Positions 43,106 through 51,783 of a stretch of DNA of 55,277 nt are shown here, piece by piece. Position 1 is the first letter of the stretch. Every line of letters starts with the position of its first letter. This stretch comes from Pontiellaceae bacterium. Lineage in GTDB: Bacteria; Verrucomicrobiota; Kiritimatiellia; Kiritimatiellales; Pontiellaceae. The position numbers and the translations under genes were made by a program. The notes beneath the pieces were generated by a model. That model saw only the letters and a list, made by a program, of their open reading frames with translations. It was not told the origin of the DNA and did no database searches. The stretch spans positions 1 to 55,277 of the forward strand of contig JAFGVP010000113.1 of assembly GCA_016937945.1 (NCBI GenBank). Reading direction: 5' to 3'.

Positions 43106-45676
43106 TTATTCCTGCTCAATTACCTTTACAAAACCGGCATCAATGTACTGGCCACCGCCGGTCTGATGGCAGTGGATAGCGATGGTATTCCTGCCTCGCT
43201 TCAACGCCTTGCGCATATTCTCGTTCAGCGGCATCCAGCTGTAGCTCGCATTATACCCGTAAAGCTTCATGACCTGCTTTCCGTTGATGTAGATTTCCGC
43301 ATCCTCATCGTGGTAGATCATCAAGTGCAGGTCATCGGAAACGCTCTGATTCATCGTGAAGGTTCTGCGAATCCAGATATCCGATGTAGTCCAGCGGGTG
43401 CGGTTGATCACGCCCGGGGTTCCGTCACTGCCGAATCCGCCGGGACCTTCTTTCCACCCGGCATCATCGGCATCGAAGTCCGTCATCATCCATTCATCTG
43501 ACGGCTTGCTGAAGGTATAAAACCAATCCTGAGGCTTATCCTCCGAAGTCGGGACCACATCGACAATTTTCGGAGGCGTGGGCAGCGGAGCCCAGGAGCC
43601 GCTGACGGAATCAGCACCCCTCACCCACTTGTTCCATACCTGCCTGTTATCCATCAGCCGGATAAACACGCCACCGACCACCGGACGGGCCTGGAAGCCG
43701 CGGTGCTTGGCATCATGCGTCCAATACCAGTCCGTCATGGGAACGCGTTGCGGCGTTTCATTAAGGAACTCAACGATCGGCGCGATCAGGGTCTCAAAAT
43801 CATCTTTGTTTCCGGTAATCGAAGCCGTCCATACAATCCAGTCGAGCTTGGTGTAATCCTTGCGGTTATCCAGCGGAAGGCCATACTTGTTCTGCATCTT
43901 CCGATAGTATGCCATTTCCTTCCGGGCAACGCTTTCAGGGAAGAGATTCAGTTTCAGCAGGCGATCCCACACGAGGTTATACTTCTGGCTCCAGCTGCCT
44001 TCACGATCGAAGGCCAGACGATAGTGATCTCCGTCGTCGGCCATCTTCATCCATTCGGCAACATATGCCTCGGCGGTCTGCCGATATTTTGACGCCGTAA
44101 TTGAATCGCCCATCATGTCAGCCATTTTGGAGTAGGCACCCAGCGCAACGATCGCCTTGACCGACAGGTTAACGTTGTGTGCCAAATGGCCGGCAAAGTC
44201 GTCCGTACAAAGCTGATTTTCCGGATCAAGACCCTTGCTCTTCAGGTATTCAGCCCAGATCGTGAGCACATCCCAATACTGCTTTGCAAAGGCAATATCC
44301 TGCTCCGCTTCCACCACGCCGGCAACCAGCAGAATCATGTTTCCGCATTCCTCGACCGGCATCTGGTTTTCTTCGCTGCGTTCACCGCCGCCATACACCT
44401 GCCCCAGTGCATGCGGGAAGGTGCCGATATCGTGCGGCGCAAACGGAAACTTCCAACGTTCGGAGCGGCCGTATTCCAGAATCGGAACAAAAGACGCTTT
44501 TGCGAGCGTCGGATTAAGCAGCAGCACCTGCGGGGCAAAGGGATAAAAGACATCTACGGTTCCCATGCAGCCATTACTGAAGTTTTCCTTGCTGAACATC
44601 AGCGGCATGCCCTTGGAATCGGCCACAATCTTATTGCCGCCCAGTGCCTGACGATAAGCCAATGCGCCGATTTTCTGGTAATTACTTCCGCCGGCATCAT
44701 ACAGGTCGGACATGAGTTCCTTATCAAACTGCTCGCACCGTTTTTTCAGCTCGGGATAATCCGTTACGGCATCCGAGATCAGCTTCCCAATGGTCTTTCC
44801 ATCCTTTTTCCAGTAAGCCGGCAGTCGTTTGCCAAAATAAAGGACCGATTCGATATCGTCATAGGCCAAAATCACCTGGCACGTGGCGAGGGTTGAGGAA
44901 ACGCTGCCAAGGTCAAACGCCATGGCCATCATCGGAGCTCCTTTGTTCACACGACGAGGCATGTCCTGCAGCACGGAACTGTCGAGTTTGCCCTTGCGGG
45001 AAAACGCTTCACGGCTGATCCCCTCTTCCTCGACCGCCGTTGTGGTGTTCTTATCGGATGCCGCAATATAAAGATAGCCCCAGTCGATCCGGACGTCATC
45101 GCCTTTGCGACCCAGCACCTGCTGGCTGATAGAACCGGCTTTCAGCACCTTCATGCCGTTGCCGCTCACACTGGCCCAGACCACTTCCTGATCGGCGTCG
45201 TTCACCACCAGATGCATCCCGGCATCAAAATAAACCTGAACATCGTGCGGTGTATCGCTTTTTGACGCGCAGGACCACGTAAGATACGTAACCGGACGAC
45301 TCATGAGATCAATATCATCCGGAAGCGCCGGCTGCATGAACGTCATTTTCACCACGAGATCATCCTGCTCAAAGGTATAGATGGTACGGGTCGGCAACAC
45401 TTCCAGGCCTGTCTGCTTAAGGATCGGAAGGGTCGAAGGAACCGTGCCCATCAGGCGATATGCCTGACCGTCAATACGAATCAGAGAGGTCAACGGATAC
45501 GGACGACCGGTCCAGTGAACGGTCTGTGCTCCGGTCAGGGTATCTGCCGGAGACCAGACGCTGAAATAGGGATCACACGCGACCAATGGAACAGAAGGTG
45601 GACGAAGATCCTTTCCCTTCGCCGCCGTTACCGTCAATAAAGCCGTCAGTAGATAAACCGCTTTTTTTAGATTCAT
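43106..45676 (-). CDS. DUF4965/DUF1793 (glutaminase A-like) protein with sugar-binding C-terminus
   Basis: An 856-residue exported protein of the DUF4964-DUF5127-DUF4965-DUF1793 type, often annotated glutaminase A family but common in glycan utilisation loci. Markers are RPPSVPLVACDPYFSVWSP (DUF4964), HWTGRPYPLTSLIRIDGQAY, KNDTPHD-like, GSNYQKIGALAYRQALGGNK, SNGCMGTVDVFYPFAPQVLL, EECGNMILLVAGV, CTDDFAGHLAHNVNLSVKAI and RAFDREGSW-like. The last about 130 residues (from about 720) form a galactose-binding-like module: IWIRRTFTMNQ, HDEDAEIYINGKQV and NTIAIHCHQTGGGQYID. The fused module suggests a glycan substrate. AGGAGGATAAG precedes the ATG. It lies between the sulfatase and GH92. Confidence 0.82.
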   Translation of the reverse strand: MNLKKAVYLLTALLTVTAAKGKDLRPPSVPLVACDPYFSVWSPADTLTGAQTVHWTGRPYPLTSLIRIDGQAYRLMGTVPSTLPILKQTGLEVLPTRTIYTFEQDDLVVKMTFMQPALPDDIDLMSRPVTYLTWSCASKSDTPHDVQVYFDAGMHLVVNDADQEVVWASVSGNGMKVLKAGSISQQVLGRKGDDVRIDWGYLYIAASDKNTTTAVEEEGISREAFSRKGKLDSSVLQDMPRRVNKGAPMMAMAFDLGSVSSTLATCQVILAYDDIESVLYFGKRLPAYWKKDGKTIGKLISDAVTDYPELKKRCEQFDKELMSDLYDAGGSNYQKIGALAYRQALGGNKIVADSKGMPLMFSKENFSNGCMGTVDVFYPFAPQVLLLNPTLAKASFVPILEYGRSERWKFPFAPHDIGTFPHALGQVYGGGERSEENQMPVEECGNMILLVAGVVEAEQDIAFAKQYWDVLTIWAEYLKSKGLDPENQLCTDDFAGHLAHNVNLSVKAIVALGAYSKMADMMGDSITASKYRQTAEAYVAEWMKMADDGDHYRLAFDREGSWSQKYNLVWDRLLKLNLFPESVARKEMAYYRKMQNKYGLPLDNRKDYTKLDWIVWTASITGNKDDFETLIAPIVEFLNETPQRVPMTDWYWTHDAKHRGFQARPVVGGVFIRLMDNRQVWNKWVRGADSVSGSWAPLPTPPKIVDVVPTSEDKPQDWFYTFSKPSDEWMMTDFDADDAGWKEGPGGFGSDGTPGVINRTRWTTSDIWIRRTFTMNQSVSDDLHLMIYHDEDAEIYINGKQVMKLYGYNASYSWMPLNENMRKALKRGRNTIAIHCHQTGGGQYIDAGFVKVIEQE

Positions 45677-45722
45677 AATCTTATCCTCCTATAACCTTTT
45701 TATATAAATACAAGCAATCGGG

Positions 45723-47207
45723 CTACCGATTTCTTCGGGCCTGTCCGCCCGGCGCCACCGCTTCGGGATACTTTGCAAGGATGGCCTTCATTTCTTTAAG
45801 GATCTCTGGATTAGAGTCCGCAATATTTTTCTTCTCAAGCGCAGACGAGCGATAATCATACAGCTCATACTCCGCGTCGCTTTCGGGCGCACCGGCCACC
45901 TTCCACTCGACCATGCGGTAGCGGTCCGTCCGAATTGCCCGTCCGACACGGTTGCCGCGGGCATACGAATGGTACACATGATCCCGGATCGACATTTCCG
46001 GATTCTCGAGAATCGGCAGCAGGCTTTCTCCATCAAGCCCCTGCGGCACATCCGGCGCATCCAGACCGGCCAGTGCGGCAAGCGTCGGGTAGATATCCAC
46101 GGTTTCCACAAAAGCCTTCGTGCTAGACCCCGGCTTTACCTGAGGCGCTACGAAGATCAGCGGAATATGGTTATCCTGTTCATAGTTTGTGTGCTTCGTC
46201 CAGGACCCATGATCCCCGAAATGCCAACCGTGGTCGCCCCACACCATGATCACGGTATCCTCGGCGAGACCCAGACGTTCAACTTCATCAAAGAGGCGGC
46301 CAAGCTGCGCATCCATGTAACTCAGGGCCGCAAAATAACCGTGCTGGAGATGGCGGGCCATGTCGTCCGGCACATTTCCGTCATCAGGAATCGGCTTAAA
46401 ATTTGCAATTTCTATGCGCGGATCCTTACAGGCATACGGCGGAGCCCCTTCGGGGGGCGTCTTGCGTTCCGTAATCTTGAAATCGCTGTCCTCATAGAGG
46501 TCCCAGTATTTCTTCGGGGCACAGAACGGCAGATGCGGCTTTACAAAACCTACGGCCAGGAAAAACGGCTTGTCTCCGTCTTTAAGTTTATTGAGCCGGC
46601 GGATCCCCTCGGAAGCAATACGGCCATCGGCATAGGCTTCGTCATCCACATCGGCACACTCCCATGCAGCACCGCGCGGCAGCCGGCCGATATCCCCCAG
46701 CGACTGATTGGTAAAATACGCTTCTTCCCGGGTAAGCCGGCCTTCCGTGCTCTCTTCCAGCACATAATCAACCACCTTATCGGGATGGAACGGAACACTC
46801 CACGATGCATCATCACCGTAGTTTCCGTGACCGATGTGATAAATCTTTCCCACGCCCTCAACCTCATACCCGTTCTGCATGAAATATTGAGGCAGCGTTA
46901 CGGCATCGGGGATGGCGGAGCGGAATTCGCGGCTTAGGCTGTAGATGCCCAATGATGTTGAGCGCAGACCGACCATCAGGTTATTTCGAGACGGACCGCA
47001 GACGGCCTGATTGCAGTATGCCCGATCAAAGCGCATCCCTCTGGCGGATAGCCGGTCGAGGTTGGGAGAGAGAATCTGCTCATTTCCGTAGGCGCCGAAT
47101 TCCGGTTTCAGATCATCCACCAGAATCATCAGCACATTTTTTTGTCCTCCCGCCGAAACTCCGGCTGCACACAGCAGCAGAGCGGTTAAAACAAAATTTC
47201 GTTTCAT
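45723..47207 (-). CDS. Secreted sulfatase, iduronate-2-sulfatase-like
   Basis: A 494-residue S1-family sulfatase. The signal peptide (MKRNFVLTALLLCAAGVSAG) precedes NVLMILVDDLKPEFGAYGNE. The formylglycine motif CGPSR has its cysteine at about residue 70. Conserved segments are VGKIYHIGHGNYGDDASW, FLAVGFVKPHLPFCAPKKYW, VIMVWGDHGWHFGDHGSWTK and LYDYRSSALEKKNIAD near the end, as in iduronate 2-sulfatases. It probably removes 2-O-type sulfate from uronate or another hexose; this is inference. The ATG at 47207 has GGGAGA seven bases upstream; a longer frame to 47258 lacks support. First gene of the minus-strand run, with a divergent kinase gene upstream. Confidence 0.93.
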   Translation of the reverse strand: MKRNFVLTALLLCAAGVSAGGQKNVLMILVDDLKPEFGAYGNEQILSPNLDRLSARGMRFDRAYCNQAVCGPSRNNLMVGLRSTSLGIYSLSREFRSAIPDAVTLPQYFMQNGYEVEGVGKIYHIGHGNYGDDASWSVPFHPDKVVDYVLEESTEGRLTREEAYFTNQSLGDIGRLPRGAAWECADVDDEAYADGRIASEGIRRLNKLKDGDKPFFLAVGFVKPHLPFCAPKKYWDLYEDSDFKITERKTPPEGAPPYACKDPRIEIANFKPIPDDGNVPDDMARHLQHGYFAALSYMDAQLGRLFDEVERLGLAEDTVIMVWGDHGWHFGDHGSWTKHTNYEQDNHIPLIFVAPQVKPGSSTKAFVETVDIYPTLAALAGLDAPDVPQGLDGESLLPILENPEMSIRDHVYHSYARGNRVGRAIRTDRYRMVEWKVAGAPESDAEYELYDYRSSALEKKNIADSNPEILKEMKAILAKYPEAVAPGGQARRNR

Positions 47208-47330
47208 AGTATCTCCCAAACCAAAACATTTCCGTAAACAAGCGATCCCCAGACGCAAACAAAAACCCGGCAGACCACACGTCAGATTGTGCTTAAAGGT
47301 ATAGAATTATTGGAGAAAAACGTCATGTCA

Positions 47331-47344
47331 CCTAAAGTAGGTAC
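47331..47344. promoter_or_regulatory. Candidate operator, CCTAAATAA-type motif
   Basis: CCTAAAGTAGGTAC (ACCTA...TAGGT is an exact half-site palindrome) in the divergent region between the sulfatase and the second kinase. Resembles the sites at 23518, 26644 and 32543. Inference by eye. Confidence 0.33.
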
Positions 47345-47500
47345 AACAGCTTCCTTGCCCGGAGAACAGGCACCTGATAGCTATAAGCACAACAAAGAAA
47401 AGAAGCTATGCGAATAACACAAGGGCACAGGAATAAACAGTTTCGGAATCCTCTTCGAGGAGTGTATGCTGTCGCCGGATTATAGGAACCACAGTTTAAG

Positions 47501-50377
47501 ATGATATCACCCCGACACGTATATCGGATTCTGAATGCGACATTTCTGATCGTGCTGCTCTCGGGCGCATTTCCGGCTCCTCCGGCGTGCGCACAGCTTG
47601 CTGCGCCCGAAGGAGTAATTGAAACCATACACCCCTACATCATCAAGACCTGGCGCATCTCCGACGGCCTTCCCTACAACCAGATCAACGACATTCTGCA
47701 AAGGCGCAATGGCTATATCTGGCTGGCCACCCCCAACGGCGCCGCACGATTTGACGGCGTATCATTCGAGCACTTCAACATGCGGGCCGTTCCGGCGCTG
47801 CCGAACAACCTAATAACAACGCTGTTTGAAGATCAGTCAGGAAACCTGATGCTCGGCCATGGGAGCGGACACATTACGATTCACACCGACAATGTTTTTT
47901 ACACCCTTGACTGCCCTGTTCAATGGATGGGCACCGCCGTTACCGGGTTTACAGAAATGGATAACGGATCGGTCTGGGCCATCAACAGCAAGGGCCAGCA
48001 CCTGCAGGTCAGCCGTGCCGGAAAAATTATGATCACCCCGGAAATATGTGCCCCGCCGGACCGGCTTTTTGAAGGCTGGGACGTCCATGACGAGCGAATT
48101 GTATACATTCAGAATGAAGAGATTACCGCCGATCTCGGGCCGACGCCATGGTCGATCAAGAAACAACAGGTCCGTCTGCTGGAACGAAAAAACGGCGACC
48201 TCGCGGTAGGAACGGTACACGGCGGCGTATTCATTCTGCATCAGACCGGCGACATCACCCGCATCCGGCTTCTGGAAGGTCTGGCATCCAGTCGAATTCT
48301 CTGCCTGATGGAAGATGCCGAGGAAACCTTATGGATCGGCACTCCGGTCGGCCTGCAGTCCATCCGCTTTCAGTGCCCCTCGTTTTCAGGAATCCACGCC
48401 AACTGGCCGTTTACTGTTTTTCGATCCGTAACGCCGCGCGCCAAAGGAGGGGTCTGGCTGGGGGCAAATAAAGGACTGATATATCGATTTGACAACAACG
48501 AACTGACCATGGAACCGGGATTCGACTATCTCGAACGGGTTTTCCGGACCCTGATCGAGGATCAGAACGGCATGCTCTGGGCCAATGATGATTTTGGATT
48601 TCTGTTAAGACACAACGAGGTCACCGGCGCCAACAGCAAGATATGGCCCCAGACGATTGCAATCGATAAAATCCAGGTACTGCACGCAGCTCCCGACGGC
48701 ACCCTTTGGGGCGGAGGAGAAAACGGTCTCTGGCAAAAGACCGACGAAGGCTGGACCAATATTCTGGGTCCGGAACGAGGCATTTCCGACATTCATTGCC
48801 TGGTCTCATCGAAGGACAATTCGCTATGGATCGGCATGAAAAACGGCCGGCTGGTTCGCTGGCACAATGGACGACGCTATTTTTACGGCGAGGAAAGCGG
48901 GCTTTCGAGTGCAGATATCTCCGTGCTTTTCATGGATCAGACCATCTCCAACCGGCTGTGGGTGGGAACATCCGGTAAAGGGCTCTTTTATCTCGAAGAC
49001 GGCATGGCCAAAGAAGTATTGATTGATCAGAACATGATTTCCGGCATTCTTCAGGATCAGCTCGGCCGCCTGTGGGTCATGGGTGAACAGGGTTTGTCCG
49101 CCTTTAAGACCGATGCCCTTCAGAGCGGCAATACGCCGGAATCGATCATTCTTCTCGATGCCAACGACGGCATCGGCACCGGCATGGATATCCGGGAGGT
49201 TTCCTCGTCGGTCTGTGAAACAGCCGACCATAAATTCTGGATTATTTCCGACCAGCAGGTGGTCTCGTTTGATCCGGTCGAAATCAAGGAGCAGACCAAG
49301 CAGGTTCCGTTGCTTCTCACCACCGCAATCGTCAACGGAGAACCGCATTCTCTCGAAGGACTCAACCACGTCACACTCAACCCGGGGGTCAATCGGCTCG
49401 ACATCCGCTATGCCGGACTGAATTTTGTTTCCGCATCACGCATCCGCTTTAGATGCCGGATGGTCGGTCTGTCCGATGAGTGGATCGATCTTGGATCCCG
49501 ACGCATTGCCAGCTATCAGCACCTCCCGCCCGGACGATACCGGTTTGAACTGACCGCCTCCAACCGGGACGGCATTTGGAACCGCAATCCCGTCTACATC
49601 AACATTCTGGTTGAGCCCCATTACTGGGAAGCCTGGTGGTTCAAAACCAGCGGATATCTGGTTGCAAGCGGCATTCTAATCCTCATCTCACTGGCCACCG
49701 CAGACCGGATGAACCGGCGCCGGCTCATCCTGATGGAAAAAAGCAAAGCGGTTGAACAGGAACGAACCCGCATCGCAATGGATCTCCACGACGAAATCGG
49801 CTCCGAACTCACGCGGTTGCAGCTCCTTTGCCACCGCGCGGAAATGGCGATAAAGAAACTCGGAATCAGTGATACGCCGCAGAGTATCTTTGAAATCAGA
49901 AGGGTCACCAACAAACTGGTGGCTGCGCTCGACGAAATGGTCTGGGTGGTGCGCCCGACCAATGACAATCTGGAGCATGTGATCGGATATCTGACCCAAT
50001 ATGCCTCCTCCTTTTTTGAAAACAGCGCGATCACCTGCAAAACTGACATGCCCCTTCAGCTTCCCGATGCCGATATTCCCGGTCCGGTCCGGCACAACCT
50101 GTATCTCGCTCTGAAAGAAGCGTTGAACAACATCGTAAAACATGCGGAAGCCACTGAAGTGCTTCTGGAAGTCAACATCGAAGAGCAGCTGTTGATTCTT
50201 TCTGTCCACGATAATGGAAAAGGGATTGATTCCCGTGAAGGCGAACGCTTTAAACGCGGTCTGGTCAGCATGCGCCGGCGCATGCAGCTCAACGGAGGAA
50301 TCTTCTCGATCCGCATCAATGAAAAACAGGGCACTACAGTCCGGTTTGAACAACCGCTAAAGGAGGGTAATACATGA
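47501..50377 (+). CDS. Propeller/Y_Y_Y sensor histidine kinase (second copy)
   Basis: A 958-residue membrane kinase paralogous to the one at 27416. The signal peptide ([18 protein letters not shown]) is intact. The propeller has blades such as [32 protein letters not shown] and [21 protein letters not shown] domain ([36 protein letters not shown]) and a membrane helix ([20 protein letters not shown]) precede the HisKA_3 helix [20 protein letters not shown] (His763) and the HATPase domain ([36 protein letters not shown]). Likely senses oligosaccharides outside the membrane. The response regulator overlaps its stop by 4 bp. Confidence 0.93.
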   Translation: MISPRHVYRILNATFLIVLLSGAFPAPPACAQLAAPEGVIETIHPYIIKTWRISDGLPYNQINDILQRRNGYIWLATPNGAARFDGVSFEHFNMRAVPALPNNLITTLFEDQSGNLMLGHGSGHITIHTDNVFYTLDCPVQWMGTAVTGFTEMDNGSVWAINSKGQHLQVSRAGKIMITPEICAPPDRLFEGWDVHDERIVYIQNEEITADLGPTPWSIKKQQVRLLERKNGDLAVGTVHGGVFILHQTGDITRIRLLEGLASSRILCLMEDAEETLWIGTPVGLQSIRFQCPSFSGIHANWPFTVFRSVTPRAKGGVWLGANKGLIYRFDNNELTMEPGFDYLERVFRTLIEDQNGMLWANDDFGFLLRHNEVTGANSKIWPQTIAIDKIQVLHAAPDGTLWGGGENGLWQKTDEGWTNILGPERGISDIHCLVSSKDNSLWIGMKNGRLVRWHNGRRYFYGEESGLSSADISVLFMDQTISNRLWVGTSGKGLFYLEDGMAKEVLIDQNMISGILQDQLGRLWVMGEQGLSAFKTDALQSGNTPESIILLDANDGIGTGMDIREVSSSVCETADHKFWIISDQQVVSFDPVEIKEQTKQVPLLLTTAIVNGEPHSLEGLNHVTLNPGVNRLDIRYAGLNFVSASRIRFRCRMVGLSDEWIDLGSRRIASYQHLPPGRYRFELTASNRDGIWNRNPVYINILVEPHYWEAWWFKTSGYLVASGILILISLATADRMNRRRLILMEKSKAVEQERTRIAMDLHDEIGSELTRLQLLCHRAEMAIKKLGISDTPQSIFEIRRVTNKLVAALDEMVWVVRPTNDNLEHVIGYLTQYASSFFENSAITCKTDMPLQLPDADIPGPVRHNLYLALKEALNNIVKHAEATEVLLEVNIEEQLLILSVHDNGKGIDSREGERFKRGLVSMRRRMQLNGGIFSIRINEKQGTTVRFEQPLKEGNT

Positions 50378-51021
50378 AAAACCTCGCAACCATCGCCATC
50401 GTAGACGACCACCGCAGCACGCGCGAACTGGTCGCAGACATGCTTCAGGAAGAATCCCGATTCAAGTGCATCGGTCTGTTTCCTGATGCCATAGCCGCCA
50501 TGCGCGGACTGCCGGAACTCATGCCGGACATCGTGCTGATGGACATCAACATGCCCGGAATGAAGGGCATTGAATGCATCCGAGAACTCAAACCACAAAT
50601 GCCCAAGACCAACTTTGTGATCCTGACGGTCTACAATGAATCGGATTATATTTTCGATGCCCTCTCTGCCGGCGCGGTGGGCTACCTGTTAAAACGCTCC
50701 ATTGTTGACGAACTGATTCCGGCGCTCGAAGAAGTGGCACGCGGCGGCTCACCCATGAATGGAGAAATCGCGCGTAAGGTTGTGCAGCGTTTCCACACGA
50801 CAGAAGAAGCCCCGACCGCCAAACAGGATAAGCTCGAGGAACTTTCAGAACGCGAAATGGAAGTGCTGACCCTGTTGGCCCGCGGAAGGCTCTGCAAGGA
50901 AATCGCGGACGAACTCGGAATATCCACCAACACCGTCAACACCTACAACCGCCGGATTTATGAAAAACTGCACGTACACTCCCGTGCGGAAGCCGTTGCA
51001 AAATACAACCGAATGAACTGA
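50374..51021 (+). CDS. NarL/LuxR-type response regulator (second copy)
   Basis: A 215-residue regulator paralogous to the one at 26753. Receiver: [27 protein letters not shown] (Asp57), [18 protein letters not shown] and GYLLKRSI. The DNA-binding part is [20 protein letters not shown] and [20 protein letters not shown]. Start ATG overlaps the kinase TGA (ATGA) and AAGGAGGG precedes it, so it is strongly coupled. The receiver's DD/D/K set is intact. The downstream PEP-CTERM pseudogene and transglutaminase-esterase gene may have been its targets. Confidence 0.94.
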   Translation: MKNLATIAIVDDHRSTRELVADMLQEESRFKCIGLFPDAIAAMRGLPELMPDIVLMDINMPGMKGIECIRELKPQMPKTNFVILTVYNESDYIFDALSAGAVGYLLKRSIVDELIPALEEVARGGSPMNGEIARKVVQRFHTTEEAPTAKQDKLEELSEREMEVLTLLARGRLCKEIADELGISTNTVNTYNRRIYEKLHVHSRAEAVAKYNRMN

Positions 51022-51197
51022 CCCACCACTCCCCCGTCTGCCACGTATTCAGGGGGAATACACGGGTTGCCGCTTCTCTTATTTTCCCAACGTGTAAAAC
51101 CGTGCCGACGTTCATCAACGACCTGGCATGATTACACGGAATGTATTTCAAGGGTTTCAAGCAGGCTCAATACAGAGCCCAGAACAAAGGAGAAGCA

Positions 51198-51598
51198 ATG
51201 AAAACAGGTATATTCGTTGCTACGGTATTCGATGCAGCTGTTCCTGTGTTGTCTCAGGGGGGGGGGAATACTCTGTCAGGACACGTATGATCGGAACGCC
51301 GACTATGTCAACAGGGACATCAACTCATCGATAGATGGGATCATCAATATACCGGCACAGAATTCACACCCCGAACCGGTGGAGGCATGTATATTGCGCC
51401 GGAGGACTATAACCTTCATCTCGCATCCGGAACAGGCACTGCAAACGTGATTCAAATTATATCGGCATAGATGCCTGCGACAGCTCCGACGTGTAGCTGG
51501 ATAACTTCACGATTGAAACTATTCCGGAACCGGCCACACTGGGCTTAATCGGAATGGCATCGGTTGGATTACTGGCGGTTCGCCGTTTCAGAATATAA
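51198..51598 (+). pseudogene. Decayed PEP-CTERM protein gene
   Basis: Starts with AGGAGAAGCA-ATG and a signal-like MKTGIFVATVFDAAVPVLSQ. It then meets a run of ten G; in the current frame it stops at 51289, while one G fewer opens the frame to about 51450. Further fragments lie in different frames: GGGMYIAPEDYNLHLASGTG at about 51380-51440, YIGIDACDSSDV then an in-frame TAG, LDNFTIE, and the PEP-CTERM tail IPEPATLGLIGMASVGLLAV with RRFRI and a TAA at 51598. At least three lesions break it. The tail resembles the PEP-CTERM protein at 25783. The spacers 51022-51197 and 51599-51783 around it hold no gene that I can see. Confidence 0.8.
51257..51266. repeat. Homopolymer of ten G in a coding remnant
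   Basis: Ten consecutive G at codons 20-23 of the decayed PEP-CTERM gene. Loss of one G restores the frame for about 50 codons. Could be a slippage site or a sequencing/assembly error-prone tract. Confidence 0.9.
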
Positions 51599-51783
51599 TC
51601 TGATCACAATCCAAATCATAATTGATGAACGACAGGCCGGCCATGATGCCGGTCTGTCTGCGTATATGTGTTTTCGTTCTCGCCGGCCGCATGATGTACT
51701 GGCAACATTTCAGGATGTTCGGTAACGCATTATCAGGCTTTACCGGTGCCTTTATGCCTACAACAGATCGGACGATGATTGAA

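Noticed and set aside
47449..47462. TCCTC-TTC-GAGGA hairpin in the leader of the second kinase as a riboswitch
   Set aside because: The stem is only five pairs and does not cover the kinase SD or start; no riboswitch core was seen.
51217..51450. 77-residue frame just after the ten-G tract as an independent gene
   Set aside because: It makes sense only as an internal fragment of the decayed PEP-CTERM gene; no own start signal.
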